Shown here one piece after another: positions 48,983-62,441 of a stretch of DNA of 64,000 nucleotides (its first letter is position 1; every line of letters starts with the position of its first letter). The DNA lies in assembly GCA_023079485.1 (NCBI GenBank), contig CM041090.1:6136519-6200518 (forward strand), given 5' to 3'. The translations under genes were made by a program, and so were the position numbers. Source of the DNA: Archilochus colubris. Its lineage: Eukaryota > Chordata > Aves > Apodiformes > Trochilidae. The notes beneath the pieces are model-generated. The model saw only the letters and a list, made by a program, of their open reading frames with translations. It searched no databases and was not told where the DNA came from.

Positions 48983-50296
48983 ACAAGGTTCTTGTTACAG
49001 CAGAAGTAAACTTTTGCTGGTTTTGGCTAGCAGATTACTTTTGTTCTTAACTTTAACAGCTTAGTTTTTCAATTGGAATGCAGGAGGCTTGGCCCATAAC
49101 TCTGTTTCTCTGGGTCCTGCTTGCTTTGTCTTTGTCTTGTTTGGTATCACAGGATCAAGAAATCCAAGAGGATATTTTTTTACCTTATTAATTCTTGCAT
49201 TTTTATGTCCTTTGATGGCTGAGTTTACTTCCTGCATCTCCAAGGGGACTGTTGCTTTTGTTTGGGCAGGGAACAGACACTTCTTAATTCTTAAGAGCTG
49301 CCTTTGGGATTGATAAAAGGATCTTCTTTTCCTGTATTTCTCCATTCTGCTCCTGCTCAAACTAGGAGCATACCACATACCCAACTGCTTAATTCTTAGT
49401 GGCTGGTTGGTAGTATTTGAGTGTCATTTGAATTTTCCTTCTTTTTTCATGCCTGGTGTGATTCTTTTCATGCAGACCTGGTTTTACCCCCTCCATAGAT
49501 TCCAGTTCGTTTTTATGGGAGTCACTAGCAGGGCTTGTGTTTAATTTTTCCATTTCAATTTTTGTCTTATTTCAAACCCCATTGATTAGGATTGCCTGCT
49601 ACACTTATTGTTGCTTAATTATGGTTTATGTATTGAAAATGTATCTGAAGTGGATGTCTACATGTAGAATTGGTATAGGGAAATAATATAGTTAAAACAA
49701 AATAGCAGAAAAAGCATGATGAAATTCAGAGCTATGATCTTCTAAGTCCCAGTTTTGTGACCAGTCTATCTGAACTTCATAGAACTGACCTTATTTGAAT
49801 ACAGATATTTTAATTTAAAATTAAAGTGGTTTGGGCACTGTGATTGCAGTAAGTAGCCAAGGACTTGCTCTTCTTTTGTGTATGCTTTCCTGAATTTCGG
49901 GAGCATCGACAGCTGCTATAATTGATGCTGAGTAAACATTTTTATTAGGAATTTAAATATCTGTAGAGTGCAGAAAATCCTCTCTTCCCACTGACTGCTC
50001 CTGAGGTTGCTCAGCTCTTCAGAGGGTTAGTGCCTGTCACAGCTTGCTTCTCACATGGTACTACAGATGTCACTTGCAATCTCTGAGTAGAGCAGACCTC
50101 TACTGCTGTCACTGTGGATTATTTTGTGTTATTGGGGTTGTTTTGCTGTGCTTAGAATGTGAGTCCATCCCTTATAAAAGTGATCACGCTCTGTGGAAGG
50201 GGGCTGCTGGGATAGTCCAAAACAAGTCACTGGAGATGTGGGAAGAGGAAAGCCTTGAGATTTTTGTATAATAGCAATAAAAATAATTACTCCCCT

Positions 50297-50327
50297 GAAT
50301 ATTTCAAAGAAAACCTTTGAAATATTC
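50297..50327. repeat. 13-bp perfect inverted repeat
   Basis: GAATATTTCAAAG at 50297-50309 and its exact complement CTTTGAAATATTC at 50315-50327 flank the loop AAAAC. No other transposon features are visible. Confidence 0.9.
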
Positions 50328-52506
50328 GAAGAAAACCTCTCCAGAATATCAAACCAGGCTGTTGATGTGACAGTAATAATAACACTTAATTCTCTTACCA
50401 GCTTCGTCAGGTCCTTGTTGTTTTAATGCTGTTTTTTATGACATGCACATTCCCACACACTTTGTGTGGTACCAGTAGGATGCAGGGTGCACTTAACCAC
50501 CAAAGAGCAGATCCCCAAAGCCTCAGGGCACTGACCTGCCCTTTTGTTCCATGTACTGACAGAATGCCATGCCTTGCTCTGTGCCACCTCACTGCTTTAT
50601 TATTGGCCTTCATAAAGGTCAGGAGAGAACAACCCTCTACGAAGTTCTTTTTCCTCATTTGCTCTCTCCTGGAGGGCCTGAATATTTTTCTGAGGATGGC
50701 AATGGTATTTTTGATGTCATGTGGAAAGCAGGGAACTGTTTTCAATTCCCATTGTGGTAATCAATGAGATGTAAAATTGCAGCAGTTCCAAGCTGCCTAG
50801 AGCCTCTCCTGACAAACCTCGTTTGGTTTGTCAGGATGCATAAAACACTCACAAGACTGTAGCATTAGCTCTCTTTCTGTCTGATGCAAATGAACACAGA
50901 AGCCAGCTCTTATGGAGAGCTTTTCATTTGCTTAGATAACCCTGTCATGGCTGTAGTACAGCAAAATATTTCTGTGTTATTCATATCTCTGAGTATAGCA
51001 ATGAGAACCACTACCTGTAGGTGTGATATAAAAAATCAGTAAGCCCATAGACTAGCTCAGTAATTATTTAATTTCACAGATAGAAAGATTCAGGCAAGGT
51101 CACAGTCTAGGTATCTTGTATTTGTTAACATGTTTGTGACCACTCAGGAAACTTAAATTTCTCACTATGCCACTGTCTGTGACCATTTGGAACTTGAGGA
51201 AGATGCAGTGTAGGACTTGCATCCTCCTTTTACAAAAACAAGTCTTTCACTTAAAGCAAAATAAATTCTCTAGACACTAACAACTCTGAGCCTTTGAAGG
51301 AAGTAACTGTTCAGGGATCAGCTGGATTATGAATATATACATTCCTTTGATAGTTTCTGAGAAATTATTTTACAGCATGTATTTAGGAGGAAGCAGCTCT
51401 CAGTAATGTATGTTTTGGATGCATGTGGTTTATGGTATATGTAAAAAAAAAGGCTTAGCCACAAAATATTTTCCTGTGTGTATCATTATAGATGGAGTGA
51501 CTGGGTACCTCATGGCATTAGGAATGGGAGAAAAGCTTCTTGTCTGTGCCTCTGATGCAGATAACTGCAGCCTTCCTTTATGCATTTATTGTAGGTGTTC
51601 ATTAAATGTTCTGTTCATTCCTTTTGCTAGAGGAGCAACCATCACTTTTGTGGGATGGCATTTCTCTTTCCTATCTTTGCTGATAAGCAAAGCATTGAAT
51701 GAGGGTTTCTAAATGAGATATTCTCTCTCTGCAATAGTTTCCCTTTTAGCATAAAAAGCAAGGGCATTGCAAGTTTCTGTCTCATTCTAGAACTTGTCTC
51801 CAGAACTATGTTAATTTTCTTTACTTCGCTTAAGGTTGATTTTCCAATGAATAAGTATGAATTAAAAGGCAACAAGCATTGCTGTTTCATGTGATTTAAA
51901 ACTGAGAATGTGTCATAGTTTAGGTTTCTGAGACTGAATTATTCCAGCTGCTGTCTCAACAAGGAAGTTGGCAGAATATGAGTTTCCACCTCATAAGGGG
52001 ATTGCATTAGCTAAATTTAGGAAAAAGCAGACTTTGAGGATAGTGGAATGTAACATCTGACAAGAGAATAGATGGAAAGGTGGATATGATGGAATCACTC
52101 CACATGATTGTGTCAGAAGTGCAGTTTCTGTAACTCACTAGTTGTGAATTCCAGGCCACAGGCTGGGGAAATGTTACAGGGAATATGCTGAGAAAAGAAG
52201 TCTTAAATTATTCCTGAGAGAATTTAGCAGTTCTCTCAACCATTAAAACCAATCCAACACAAAAATGTGTCTCAAACATCATTTTCTCTGAACTCACATT
52301 TCTGGAATCTGATAGCAGCATAGTTTGCTGGGTTGGTGTTTTTTAGGTGCTTTTGGTTGGGCACCTCTGTATCTCTCTCCAAATATATCATATATAAGGT
52401 GTTGATGGAATGGTAAATTGCTCAAGGCTGAAAATGAGATTTGTAGTTCTGTTAGACCCAATACAGTTCTTCAAAACCATTATCTGATGATTCTGGTATT
52501 TCTAAC

Positions 52507-52845
52507 ACCTCATCACTCTCTACAACTCCCTGAAAGGAGGTTGGAGCCAGGGGGGGTTGGTCTCTTTTGCCAGACGACTTTCAACAAGACAAGAGGGCAC
52601 GGTCTCAAGTTGTGCCAGGGGAAGTTTAGGTTGGATATTAGAAAGAATTTCTTTACAAAGAGGGTGATCAGGCATTGGAATGGGCTGCCCAGGGAAGTAG
52701 TGGATTCTCCATCCCTGGAGATATTTAAAAAGAGACTGGATGTGGCACTCAGTACCATGGTCTAGCAACTGCAACGGTGGTTCAAGGGTTGGACTCGATC
52801 TCTGAGGTCCCTTCCAACCCGGCCAATACTATGATTCTATGATTA
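52507..52845 (+). mobile_element. CR1 LINE, 5'-truncated
   Basis: It starts in ORF2 at CTCATCACTCTCTACAACTCCC and ends with GGTCCCTTCCAACCCGGCCAA and ATGATTCTATGATT. In frame it encodes [20 protein letters not shown] followed by the [15 protein letters not shown] block, the end of the CR1 reverse-transcriptase protein, to a stop near 52764. GATGATCTCTGAGG has lost a GAT. It is a close relative of the copies at 8.7 and 26.1 kb; its G run at 52550-52555 has six G. Confidence 0.95.
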
Positions 52846-55800
52846 ATATTTTTTAAATGTGTGCTTCACCACAAATTTCCAAATTCAGTTACCAAGATGC
52901 TTCCTGTGTGACTACAGGACCATACATGTGATGGCAGAATTACAGCTGGGGAAGCTATATTGCAAAAAACAGATTAAATTATAGGATAGGTCTCTTGAAT
53001 CATTAATTCATTGGAAACTCTGTATTTGGAAATAATTTGGCTTAGCAAATACATTGTGACAAGGAAGTATCCACAGGAACTACTGAGTAGTGGCATCCCA
53101 TAGCTCCTTTCAGCATGTTGGCTTCCATGCTTCATTTTCAAAGGTGATTTTCATAAATTCACTTCAAAGAAATGCTGGAAAACTCAAGAAACTGCACATT
53201 AAATGGTAATTTTTTTGTAAAATGATGAGTAACATGTAAGCCACCAGAAGAATAACATTTAAGAGAAAACAGGAATAATTAACTTACTTTGTGATAATAA
53301 TTATTATTATTGATAGAATTTTAGCTTTAATTTTGAAAAGAAAACTCAACATCATTTAGGTGCTTTTCAAAGACAATGAACTTTTGTCTTTTTAGACTCA
53401 AAATTGCTTTCTGAATTTTTCTGTGGTTCTCAGTCTTTTAAGACTGTCATCTTCCATTTTTGTAGAGATAATGATGCTTTCCTACTCCTTTGATCCTGCA
53501 TTATGGTAGAGCATGGCAAAATTCCTTATACTTATTGCTAATCTGAAATTATATCAGATACCTTTGTAGGGAGGAAAAATCTAATCTACAACTAAGAGTT
53601 CAGTAGAAATCACTGGTACTTGCTGTGTTGCTTTTAGAGAAAATGGGTTGTATTTTCACCTCAGGTTCATTTTTTCCTGTCTGACCCACTCTAGGTTTCA
53701 TTTCAGCCACTCTGAATTTATCAGTTGATGAAGTTAGCACTAATTTATTTATTTTTGCTGTATTTAATATGCTAGGCACCGCTATCAAGTGGTCTTTGCC
53801 TCAATCTCCTTTCTTTCTGTCTGTGAATGTCACTCTGTGTTTTACAAACTCAGCAGGGATGAAAGCTAACACAAATACATATCTGTGTCTGCAGCAAAAA
53901 AAATGGGCATTTATGGATGAGCAATCCATGTCAAATCTTTTAGAATCAAAAATAAATTAAACACCATTTGTGAGATAAGTATCTGAAGACTATTACCAGT
54001 AGTCAGTATAGCACTGATCTTAAAATGGAGGGAATATTTTAATGGGGATGTATAAACATGCAGACAGGTTAAAGAACCCCTAGCCCTAGTTTTCACACCC
54101 CTGTTACTCTGAGGTTAATCCCTCACAAATCTGTATTAGTTAGGCTGAGCAAGACAAGAAGATTGGTTCAACACAGATTAACTTGGGTATTGATCAGATG
54201 GACAGAACCATTTCCAGTCACTAATCTTGCTATAGCATCTGACACAGAGAAGCTGATAATAAAATACTAGGAACTGGTGTTCTTACCTTAACTTGGTTTG
54301 GAGAGGTAGCCATGCAGAACTACCTTATCCCACCTGCTTAACTCAAAGGCTAAAGTTTAAAAATATATCTGCATGCAAGACATGCAACTGTTCTTTGTTT
54401 TGTTTCCATCTGGCATTCTTGAAAGAAATAAAATGAGAAGCAGGGTATTACCCAGAAATTAAGGTCTCATGCAGGAGAGAAGTCCTTACTCGAGATTTCA
54501 CTAAGATAAAACATCAGAAAAAAATGCAGTAAAGACCTTTCAATAAGTAAGCAAGGTTTATGGAGGCATGGCCGACTCTTCAGGATAAAAAAGTTCTATT
54601 CTGATAAGCATATGAGATAAAAATAGAGCTCTGAAATAGCAGCAACTGAAGGGGATGAAAACTATCAATAATGCCTTTTCAAGTTACCAAGAAAACACTA
54701 GCAGGGAGTTTTACTGCACTGAGACAGCAGGTAGTTAGAGCTGAGATTTATGTTAACTTTTCCGTATTTACTTGTAGTACAGAACTTGTATGAAGACATC
54801 TTTGTTTGTTTGAGCAACTGGAGCATTATTTTCTATGTGTACCCTCTGGGAGTGTTGGAAAGGGACACAGCACATTGCAATGGTCCTGTTTCAGTAACTT
54901 CACCCTTGTACCTAACATGTAAATACCCGGAGATCACACACACTTGTACAAACAGTTTGCAAATGATCTGGATGGATGGATAAAAAATAAAAAAAAAAAT
55001 TAAAAATAAAAAAGAACCCAGGCAAGATAATACAGGATCTACATTTGGTAGAGTGCAGACTCTGCCATAGCAACTCAGGTCTGCAGATAGTAATGGGGAG
55101 TATCTAAAATAACCTCCTTTCTTTTGGCAGCTGCTAGGCATAGTTTTTGGATGCAGCAGGAACTGTGTGGCTGTTTGTTCTGCCCTGCTTATAGATGGCC
55201 ACACGTGCTACTGTGTTTATTTTATCTTGCTGAAGTCTTTTTACTGCAGCTTTTTTCATCCCCTTGCAATCTATAAAAAAATAACTGCTCTGGGAACATC
55301 TACCAAGCCTGATCAGGACTTTAATGAGTTTGTGTTACTGGCATACTAATTTTTTTTTAAATATTTCAATATTTTAGACCAAATTTTGATCAGATACTGG
55401 CATTACTGCACTTGAACTGATGAACTAAGCATTAGATTTCTACTATGGATTGTTTTAAAAAGATTTCTTGCAATTCTTGGTTAGCTGTTAAGCAAAGATT
55501 ATCCTTTTATACTAACAGTAATGTTCCTTTAATGTTTTTCTGCTAAAACGTAAATTTTTCTTGCAGTATCCTTTGTTCAAACCTTATTTAACATTTCACT
55601 TTGTTGCAGTCCATATCTAGAAAACTGAGCCATTTTTGATCTGTCTTTTTCTTTTGAGGAACAGAGGAAGGGAGGAAGATGGCTGAGATCAGCCTTTGTG
55701 GTCTATCTCTTCTTCTGTAAGCACAAGTGCATGGCAGGTGAGATTCTCCAGTGTAAATGCAGTAGATTTAGTCCCTAATGGAGTATCTGAAATTTAGTTT

Positions 55801-55895
55801 GAGACTTCTTGCTATTTATTTTTTTCATATTTCTTGAGACACTTCATTTTCTCTGGTTTTTCCTTTGGTAGCTGCTCTGGCACAATTCCCATATT
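52846..55895. other. Unique AT-rich non-coding DNA
   Basis: No gene is recognised. A TTATTATTATT run lies near 53300 and an A-rich run at about 54982-55012. Confidence 0.6.
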
Positions 55896-56415
55896 ATTAA
55901 TTCCCATAAGGGCAAGGGAATCCTGGGCTGCATGGGGAAGAGTGGGGACAGTGGGTCAGGGGAGGTCATTCTGGTGGAATCCTGCATCCAGTGCTGGCAT
56001 CCCCAGATCAGGAGGGACAGGGAACTGCTGGAGAGATTCCAGAGGGTACAGAGATGCCTGGGGCATTGGAGCATCTCTCTTAGGAGGAAAGTCTGGGAGC
56101 CCATAGCCTGAAGCAGAGAAGGCTGAGGGGAGACCTTGTTAATGTCTGCAAGGATCTGCCAGAGACAGGAAATGGGCACCAGCTGGAACGTGGGAAGTTC
56201 CATTTAAACATAAGGAAAAAAGGTTTTTTGCCTTGGGATTGTCAGGGCAGTGTCACAGGCTGCCCAGGGAGGGTGTGGAGTCCCCTTCTCTGGAGCTGCT
56301 GAGAACTGGCCTGGATGCAGCCCTGTGGGATGTGCTCTGAGTGATCCTGCTGGAGTGGGAGAGCTGGGACAGGTGAGCTCCAGAGGTCCCCTCCAGCTCT
56401 GACACTTCTGTGGTT
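55896..56415 (+). mobile_element. CR1 LINE, 5'-truncated, old
   Basis: It starts at AGGGCAAGGGAATCCTGGGC, the ORF2 AKGILG region. It passes through the segments for HPQ..RDRELLERFQRVQRCLG, EAEKAEG and the FHLNIRKKGF region in several broken frames, and ends with GGTCCCCTCCAGCTCTGACACTTCTGTGG. Multiple frameshifts and stops show it is dead. Its 3' core differs from the younger copies, so it is a separate, older subfamily. Confidence 0.9.
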
Positions 56416-57644
56416 ATTGTAAAACAATTCTTAAGGAAAACAAACCCTTCTAAAACAAATTTTTATAAAAATGCATTAAAAGAGTTATTTCTTCTGTCAT
56501 GTATTGACCTGTTCTTATTAAAAAGAGACCTTTCACAAAAGAAAGTGAGAAAACAGATATTTAAGCCTACGCTCTTGGGACTTTTCAGTTCAGAAAATTT
56601 GCCTTAAGTTGGAAGAGCAGATGAGATCATGGTCAGACTTTGCAAGGGAAGAAAACACCATACACTCAGTTTTTGCTTTAGTACTGATATTTTGTGAAGA
56701 ATTAATGCACTTGTGGGCAAACTGCTTCTCAGTAAGCAGCTGCACAGTTTGGGGTTATATTTGGGATTTATTTGTACTATAGGAACTTTCAGGAGTACGA
56801 ATTGAGGGATGTGCTGGGAACAGCAAACTTATTTATTATTGTTGTTGTTGTTATTATTATTATTATTAATAATTTTGTGTAGAAAGACAGAGGTTAAGCA
56901 ACTGAGAAAATTCCTTATATATAGTGAGTCCATGAATAGAAAAAGAAATCCCAGATCCCTGTTTGTGCTTAGTAACATTCTCACTCTTTTGTAATGAACT
57001 TTTCTGCATGTTTCTGTACCCATTACCATTTTTACTTGTCATAAATACCTTTGGAAAATGAAGCTCTTTGGAGGCAGGCTATTTGGAATAATTTTCTATC
57101 ATTCATATTGATGCTTAGGTTTTATTTCATTGGGCACTGATCTAGCATCCGTGATATATATTTGTTTCTTGTTGCAATACTAATAGTTTTTTAAAAATAT
57201 GATTATTTCATACTATATAAATTTGGAGTAAATGAATATTAATGCAGAAGTACATGTAAACACCATGATTTACAAATGTTTTCATTATCCTACAGTTCTG
57301 GTCATGTTTAAAACAACCTTCTCTTTATAAAAGAAAGTGGAAGCTAGGGAACCTGATTCCAGGTTCATGTTCTGTCTCAGATTCCCTGCATATTTTTTAA
57401 TAAAAAAGAAACCAGTACAGATGAACTTGGTGAGAAAGCAATGTCATGGAGTAATCAAGGCAAATTGCTGTGTCTCAGGGCACATTGGTTCACTCTTTGA
57501 TCCAGAAGTAAATGGAAACTTTTCCATGTGAGTTCAGGAGTCAGGTGTAATACAACATCCTCACCTCCATGTGCTTACAAGCTATGAACACTTGGCATGT
57601 CTTTTCTACACCATTTGGGTGAGCCTCTTAGCCTGTCTCCAGGA
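56416..57644. other. Unique AT-rich non-coding DNA
   Basis: Nothing gene-like. A trinucleotide repeat lies at 56.83 kb. Confidence 0.6.
56831..56872. repeat. (GTT)n(ATT)n compound microsatellite
   Basis: About four GTT units are followed by five or six ATT units. Confidence 0.9.
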
Positions 57645-57646
57645 CA

Positions 57647-57955
57647 CATCTTTCTCTTTCTTTCTCTCTCTCTCTTTTCTCCTTCTTTTTTTGATTGTTT
57701 GGTCCATTTTTTGTTTTGGTTTGGTTCTTTCTTTCTTCCTTTCTTTCCTTCCCTTTCTTCCTTTCTTTCCTATCTTTCCTATCTTTCTGTTCTTTCTCTT
57801 CTTTCTCTTCTTTCCTTTCTTTCTCTTCTTTCTTTTCTTTCCCTTCTTCCCTTTCTTCCCTTTCTTCCCTTTCTTCCCTTTCTTCCCTTTCTTCCCTTTC
57901 TTTCCTCCCTTTCTTTCCTCCCTTTCTCCCCTTTCTTTTTTTTCTTTTTCTTTCT
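57647..57955 (+). repeat. Long polypyrimidine tract, TTTC/TTTCTTCCCT repeats
   Basis: Two C/T blocks (57647-57692 and 57727-57955) are split by a short G-containing spacer. The second is about 230 bases with only a few purines and includes about six tandem TTTCTTCCCT units at 57839-57901. Pure polypurine-polypyrimidine tracts with mirror symmetry can form triplex (H-DNA). Several 110-136-codon open frames cross it on both strands and are artefacts of the composition. Confidence 0.95.
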
Positions 57956-57963
57956 AATTGCAG

Positions 57964-60900
57964 GAGGGAACTGTTTTCATCCAAATTATTTCCAAAGTCC
58001 TGTTTGAATAAAACAGTATTTTTAAGTATTTTTTTCCATGTAGCATAGGGTTTTCTGCAGCATCCTCATTTGCACTGATGAGAAAGGAAGAAAAGCCCTG
58101 AAGAATCCATGAAAAACAATGGCTGGTGCAGAGAGCAACAGTCCATGTCCTGTGTCAAATTACTTATTATAATAATAAGTCCTTTCTGTAGCTTCCAAAC
58201 TGTTCTTCTTTGAGCCACAGCTAGAGCAGGAGATTATCACTTTTAATCTCCATTTCCCACCAGTGCTGGGATGCTGCTGGTGACCCAGTAGCGCAGCACA
58301 AGCTCTGTCTTCATTTAAGGAAAAGCTCCAGGCTGCATGAAAATGATGAAAACCTTCCAGAAACAATCATTTCAGGGGAAAAAAACTTAGGAAAGAATCA
58401 AATCAACAGTGAGAGCAAGAAATATCAGTGCCAATCACAGAAGAGCTTCCTACATAGATTTTGTCTCCTGGAGAGCTTGATTTTCTTAATTCCCCAGAAA
58501 TTCCAAGGATGTAGGTGCCTTGCTTTGGAAAACCAAAGACTTTGTCCTTCAATGAGGCACTGAGGTGACAAGTTTGGGGTCCAGGAACACAGAAAGAAGA
58601 AACAAACAGCTCTTTCTTTCTGTATCCATCTTATAGGCATTCTCATAAATAAATATATAAATGGAAACTCTCCAGAATTAGTAGAGCCTAAGCAAGCTCT
58701 GTGGAGGTTGCTAGGCAGCTGAGGCCAGACAACTAGAAAGCAGGTTGCTGAGAAGGAGTATCAGTGACTGCTGGGTTATCTGGAGTCACCATTTACTCAG
58801 TTGTCTTTTCTTGTAAACAAGAGGCAGTAGCATTTATTTTTCTTTAGTAAAGAAAAAATGTTTTTAAAATATTTGTCATAAAATATTCAGCTCATCTCTC
58901 ATTCCTATGAATGTGTTCAAGGTGTATGTATTAATATTAGTATTTCTAATGTTTATTTATTCCTTGACTGATGCAGAAATTTGGTGCAATATATGACGTG
59001 AAAATCATTTAAGGGAATAGTTAATTTATAAACTTCTGTCCAGATTTTATTTTTACTTCAATGTGTGTGTAGGACCCTAAACAAAAGCAGGAAATTCCCA
59101 GTGCTGGAAAGTAGAGCTTGCTGTCAGGAGGTGCCTGTGTTTCACTAATGACAGGAGAAGACCCAATTTCTACCTCTGCATCATGTGTGGTGAAGCTACT
59201 TATGGCAGAAATGTAGTTCCTCTTTCCTATTACTACTAATCATGCAAAAATGCAGGCATTTCCAGCAAGCAAGATTAGGTGATTTCATATGCAAGATAAG
59301 GCTGAGTAATTAAGTTGACACTGTTAACTAATTGCTGCCTTTGAAATCTCTGCTTATATTTGAGTCATAAAATCTTCCTGAAATTAACTACACCGTCAGC
59401 AGCTGTACTACAAATACTTTAGAGGATATTATAATGCTATATAATATATACAGAGGATACTCTAATCCTCCTCTGCCTCTGCTCCCTCCTCAGACAGTGA
59501 TGACAGCTCTGTAGCATCTTTCAGTCTCCTTTAGTTGTCAGCTCCCAGTATTTTCGAGTTATGTCTCTAGAAGATGTAATTGCTGCATTTTTCAATGTTT
59601 GTTTCTTCTGCAGGGTGGCTGCTGTGGGGGGGGCACAGAACAGTCCAGGCAGCTCTGTGGAACAGTCTCCAGTGGGCTGGTAGGATGAGAAGGTCCAAGG
59701 GTAGTTTGGGAAGCGAGAAGCATCACCTCCTGAGACGGTAAACCTCCCAAAAAGGTAATTCCTGATAGGATGCTGTTGTGCAGTCACCTGCTCAGGTTCT
59801 GGGAATGTCATGGCTGGAATGCATGGCAGGAAACTAACAGGGAATGGGAGCACTTATCTTTGATGCTTTCTGAGTGAAAATCTTTCAGGAGCTGCTTAAG
59901 CTGTACTAGGTTTTAGCTCCCTTCCCTGTGTGAGGGAGGATATGGGGCTGCATCTTACAAGAGGTTTCTTGTCTTCTTGTGCACCTCTTAGAGAAATAAA
60001 ATGATAAAAAAGCATTAAAAATGCTATTTTCACAGGGAGTCTGGATGACTTTGTATCTAACTGTACACAGTCTTGTTTGGTTGGCTTCTTTCAGCCTCAC
60101 CTTCCAGTGAGGAAGGTTGTGGAACCTTAACCATTGGTTGTGGACTCTGTCCCTGAAGCCTTAACTGTGGATGTTCTTCCCCTAGCATTCCAGAAATCCA
60201 AGAGATTGTCCAAACTAAAGATCTGCCATCCCTCACTGTGACTGTTTTGCCTCTTCCTTCATGTTAAGAGGTAGAGTTAAGCCATAAAGTACCTGAAGTT
60301 TCTCTGCTGCCCCAAAAGCTGAGCCACAGGATAGAGTCCTGAGCCCCCTCCCCGTACAGTATGGCCATGCTGGGCACACACTTAGTGGTCCTCAGCTCAA
60401 AGGAAGTTTGCTGAGCAAACAGATTTTTGTCCACTCATCCTAAACCAGTGATTTCCCCCAGTGTCTTATGAAACATCCTGCAGCTGGGCTTGCTGCTTTC
60501 ATTTGTTAGTGTGCCTTAATGTATGCAGAGTGTAAAAGAATGGAAAATCACACTGGTGGGAAATAAAACAGGATTTTTGATGCAAAAGTTTTCATAAAGA
60601 TCTACGCCAACATCAAAAAACCCATGAGACATCATTTAACTAGGAAAGCTTTTTTTCTTTGCTCAGGAGTATGGATATTTTAGCTGGTTGGGTACTAGGT
60701 TATACTTTCAGGTGTCACTGGGAAATACCTTCCTTTTGTTGCTGGTGAGCTCCCTCGAGCTGCCTGTTATTCATTAATTAAAACTGCTCAGAGATTCTAC
60801 TGTTGTAATTCACAAATTGCTTCCATGCTTCCCCAGGTTTGGCAGCTGCCAGAAACAGACCAGTCTGCTCCCAGAGAGCATTACTGAGGGTTGTGTCTTT

Positions 60901-61739
60901 TTATAACCTATAGGTGTGGTAAAGAGGCTAAAGCATTCATCTATGGAAAGCATAGAGACTCCTTTATTTTCTGGCAGAAGTTATAAAGGCATTTGTGACA
61001 GAAGAAAGGTTTGATATAGAAAAATCAGAGTAAACTTAGATCTTGTCTCCTGCATTTGTACAAATGGTGATAATTCTCAGTTTATAATCTGTTTTCAAGA
61101 CTCCTCCAGTCAAAGTTGTTGCTAATCAATTCAGCCTAGGTTCTCCAGGTGCAGTTTGGTTTTCTATTATGTAGAAGAAATGAGTTGTTATGGATTTTTG
61201 CTAATGAGGGTCCAGTAGTCTTTACAAAAAATTGCACCAAGTGGTTTTAGTAATTTACTGTAAACAAAAGGCAGGAGCTTGCTTATGGTTGGAACAGGTC
61301 TGAGATCCAAAGCATCTGGCATCAGGCTCTGTTTCAGGTATCTTCTGGGGTGCATTTTTCTACCTTTAGAATGGGAAGACTCTCGTGGGAGTTCTGTAAT
61401 GTGGAAAGTAAGCTGGATGTTGTTGTGGGAGTCTTCTATTGGCTGTCCAGCCAAGATGACAACACCACTGAATTAAAGAATTAAGGGGGATATCTCTAGA
61501 TACTTTGTCCTGATGAGTGACTTGAAATTCTGAGGCATCAATTGGGAATATCATAGAGAGGACACAAACTGGTCCAGGAAATGCCTGAAGCATCCTGAAG
61601 GTAACTTCTTGATGCAGGTACTAAGAGAAGCAACTAGGAAAGGTGCCCTTTTCTGATTGCTGGTTGTAAACACAGAGGGTAAAGTGATGAATGTACCCAG
61701 TGAAGTGGTGATGCCAGAATTCAGGGAGCTTCTGTATGG
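57964..61739. other. Unique non-coding DNA
   Basis: No gene or clear repeat is recognised. A 110-codon minus-strand open stretch at 59521-59853 has no family resemblance. Confidence 0.6.
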
Positions 61740-61761
61740 CACTCTTAGGATTTAGTTTTAG

Positions 61762-61853
61762 GTAGTCCTGTGAGAAGCAGGGATTTCAACCCAGTGACCC
61801 TCGGATCCCTTCCACCTTGAGACATTTTGTGACTACATTTCTATGACTCTAAC
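61762..61853 (+). mobile_element. Degenerate CR1-like 3' end
   Basis: GTAGTCCTGTGAGAAGCAGGG, ATTTCAACCCAGTGACCCTC, GGATCCCTTCCACCTTGAGA and CATTTTGTGACTACATTTCTATGACTCT follow the order of a CR1 3' UTR (GATGATCCC..GGGTCCCTTCCAACCTGAGA..ATTCTGTGATTCTATGA). Strong decay makes the call tentative. Confidence 0.6.
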
Positions 61854-62441
61854 TTCATAGAGAGCAGTTTGGACTCTAGGTTTTAAACTGAGAAAAGAGG
61901 TTACAGCTCTTCAGGGCAAATATGGAAAGAAGCTGAAATGAGATGAGATGACATTGTGATACCTTCATTTGCAACAGACTGAATAAAACTTGGACTTCTC
62001 CAGCCCTATACTTAATGAGAGGCAGGAAGCCTAATGGATTGATGTTGCAGTCTCTGATTCACTGCTTAAAACTGTGTTTCATGTGAGCTATTGTTGGAAA
62101 TGCCATTTGGACTGAGGGAAGGGGAAGATAAGGATGCTGTTTTAATATACATTGAAACTTTGGTGATAAAAAGTAATTTAAATTTTCAGTAAGAGACCTT
62201 TATCTTCATTGGTTGGAGTCTCATGGCATCAGTCTGGTATCAGTACTGTGTAAATGTTCTTCAGTTCTGACCTGATTCCTCTTCTGGGAACTACACAATT
62301 TTCCTGTTATTTCAGCTAAAAGAAGTCTTCCTTTGCATTCCTTTGGCTGGTCAGCTTACAAGTGGCTATTTTGCTGTTTTGTGTGATAAACAGGTTTTTT
62401 GGCATCTGTTTTAAGATAGTTCTAAGTTTGGTATTTGTGGC

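Larger units (their letters stand above)
48421..52506. other. Unique AT-rich non-coding DNA
   Basis: No gene is recognised. It holds TA repeats at 48.74 and 48.89 kb, a TAATTAATGA repeat near 48.95 kb and a perfect hairpin at 50.30 kb. A minus-strand 107-codon lysine-rich open stretch at 49061-49384 matches nothing I know. Confidence 0.6.

Noticed and set aside
49061..49384. 107-codon lysine-rich open frame on the minus strand
   Set aside because: No recognisable domain, no splice context and AT-rich flanks; length is within chance for 64 kb. A protein search in other birds would settle it.
57571..58048. Overlapping 117-136-codon frames on both strands
   Set aside because: Produced by the TTTC/TTTCTTCCCT tract: F/L/S-rich on one strand and K/E/R-rich on the other.
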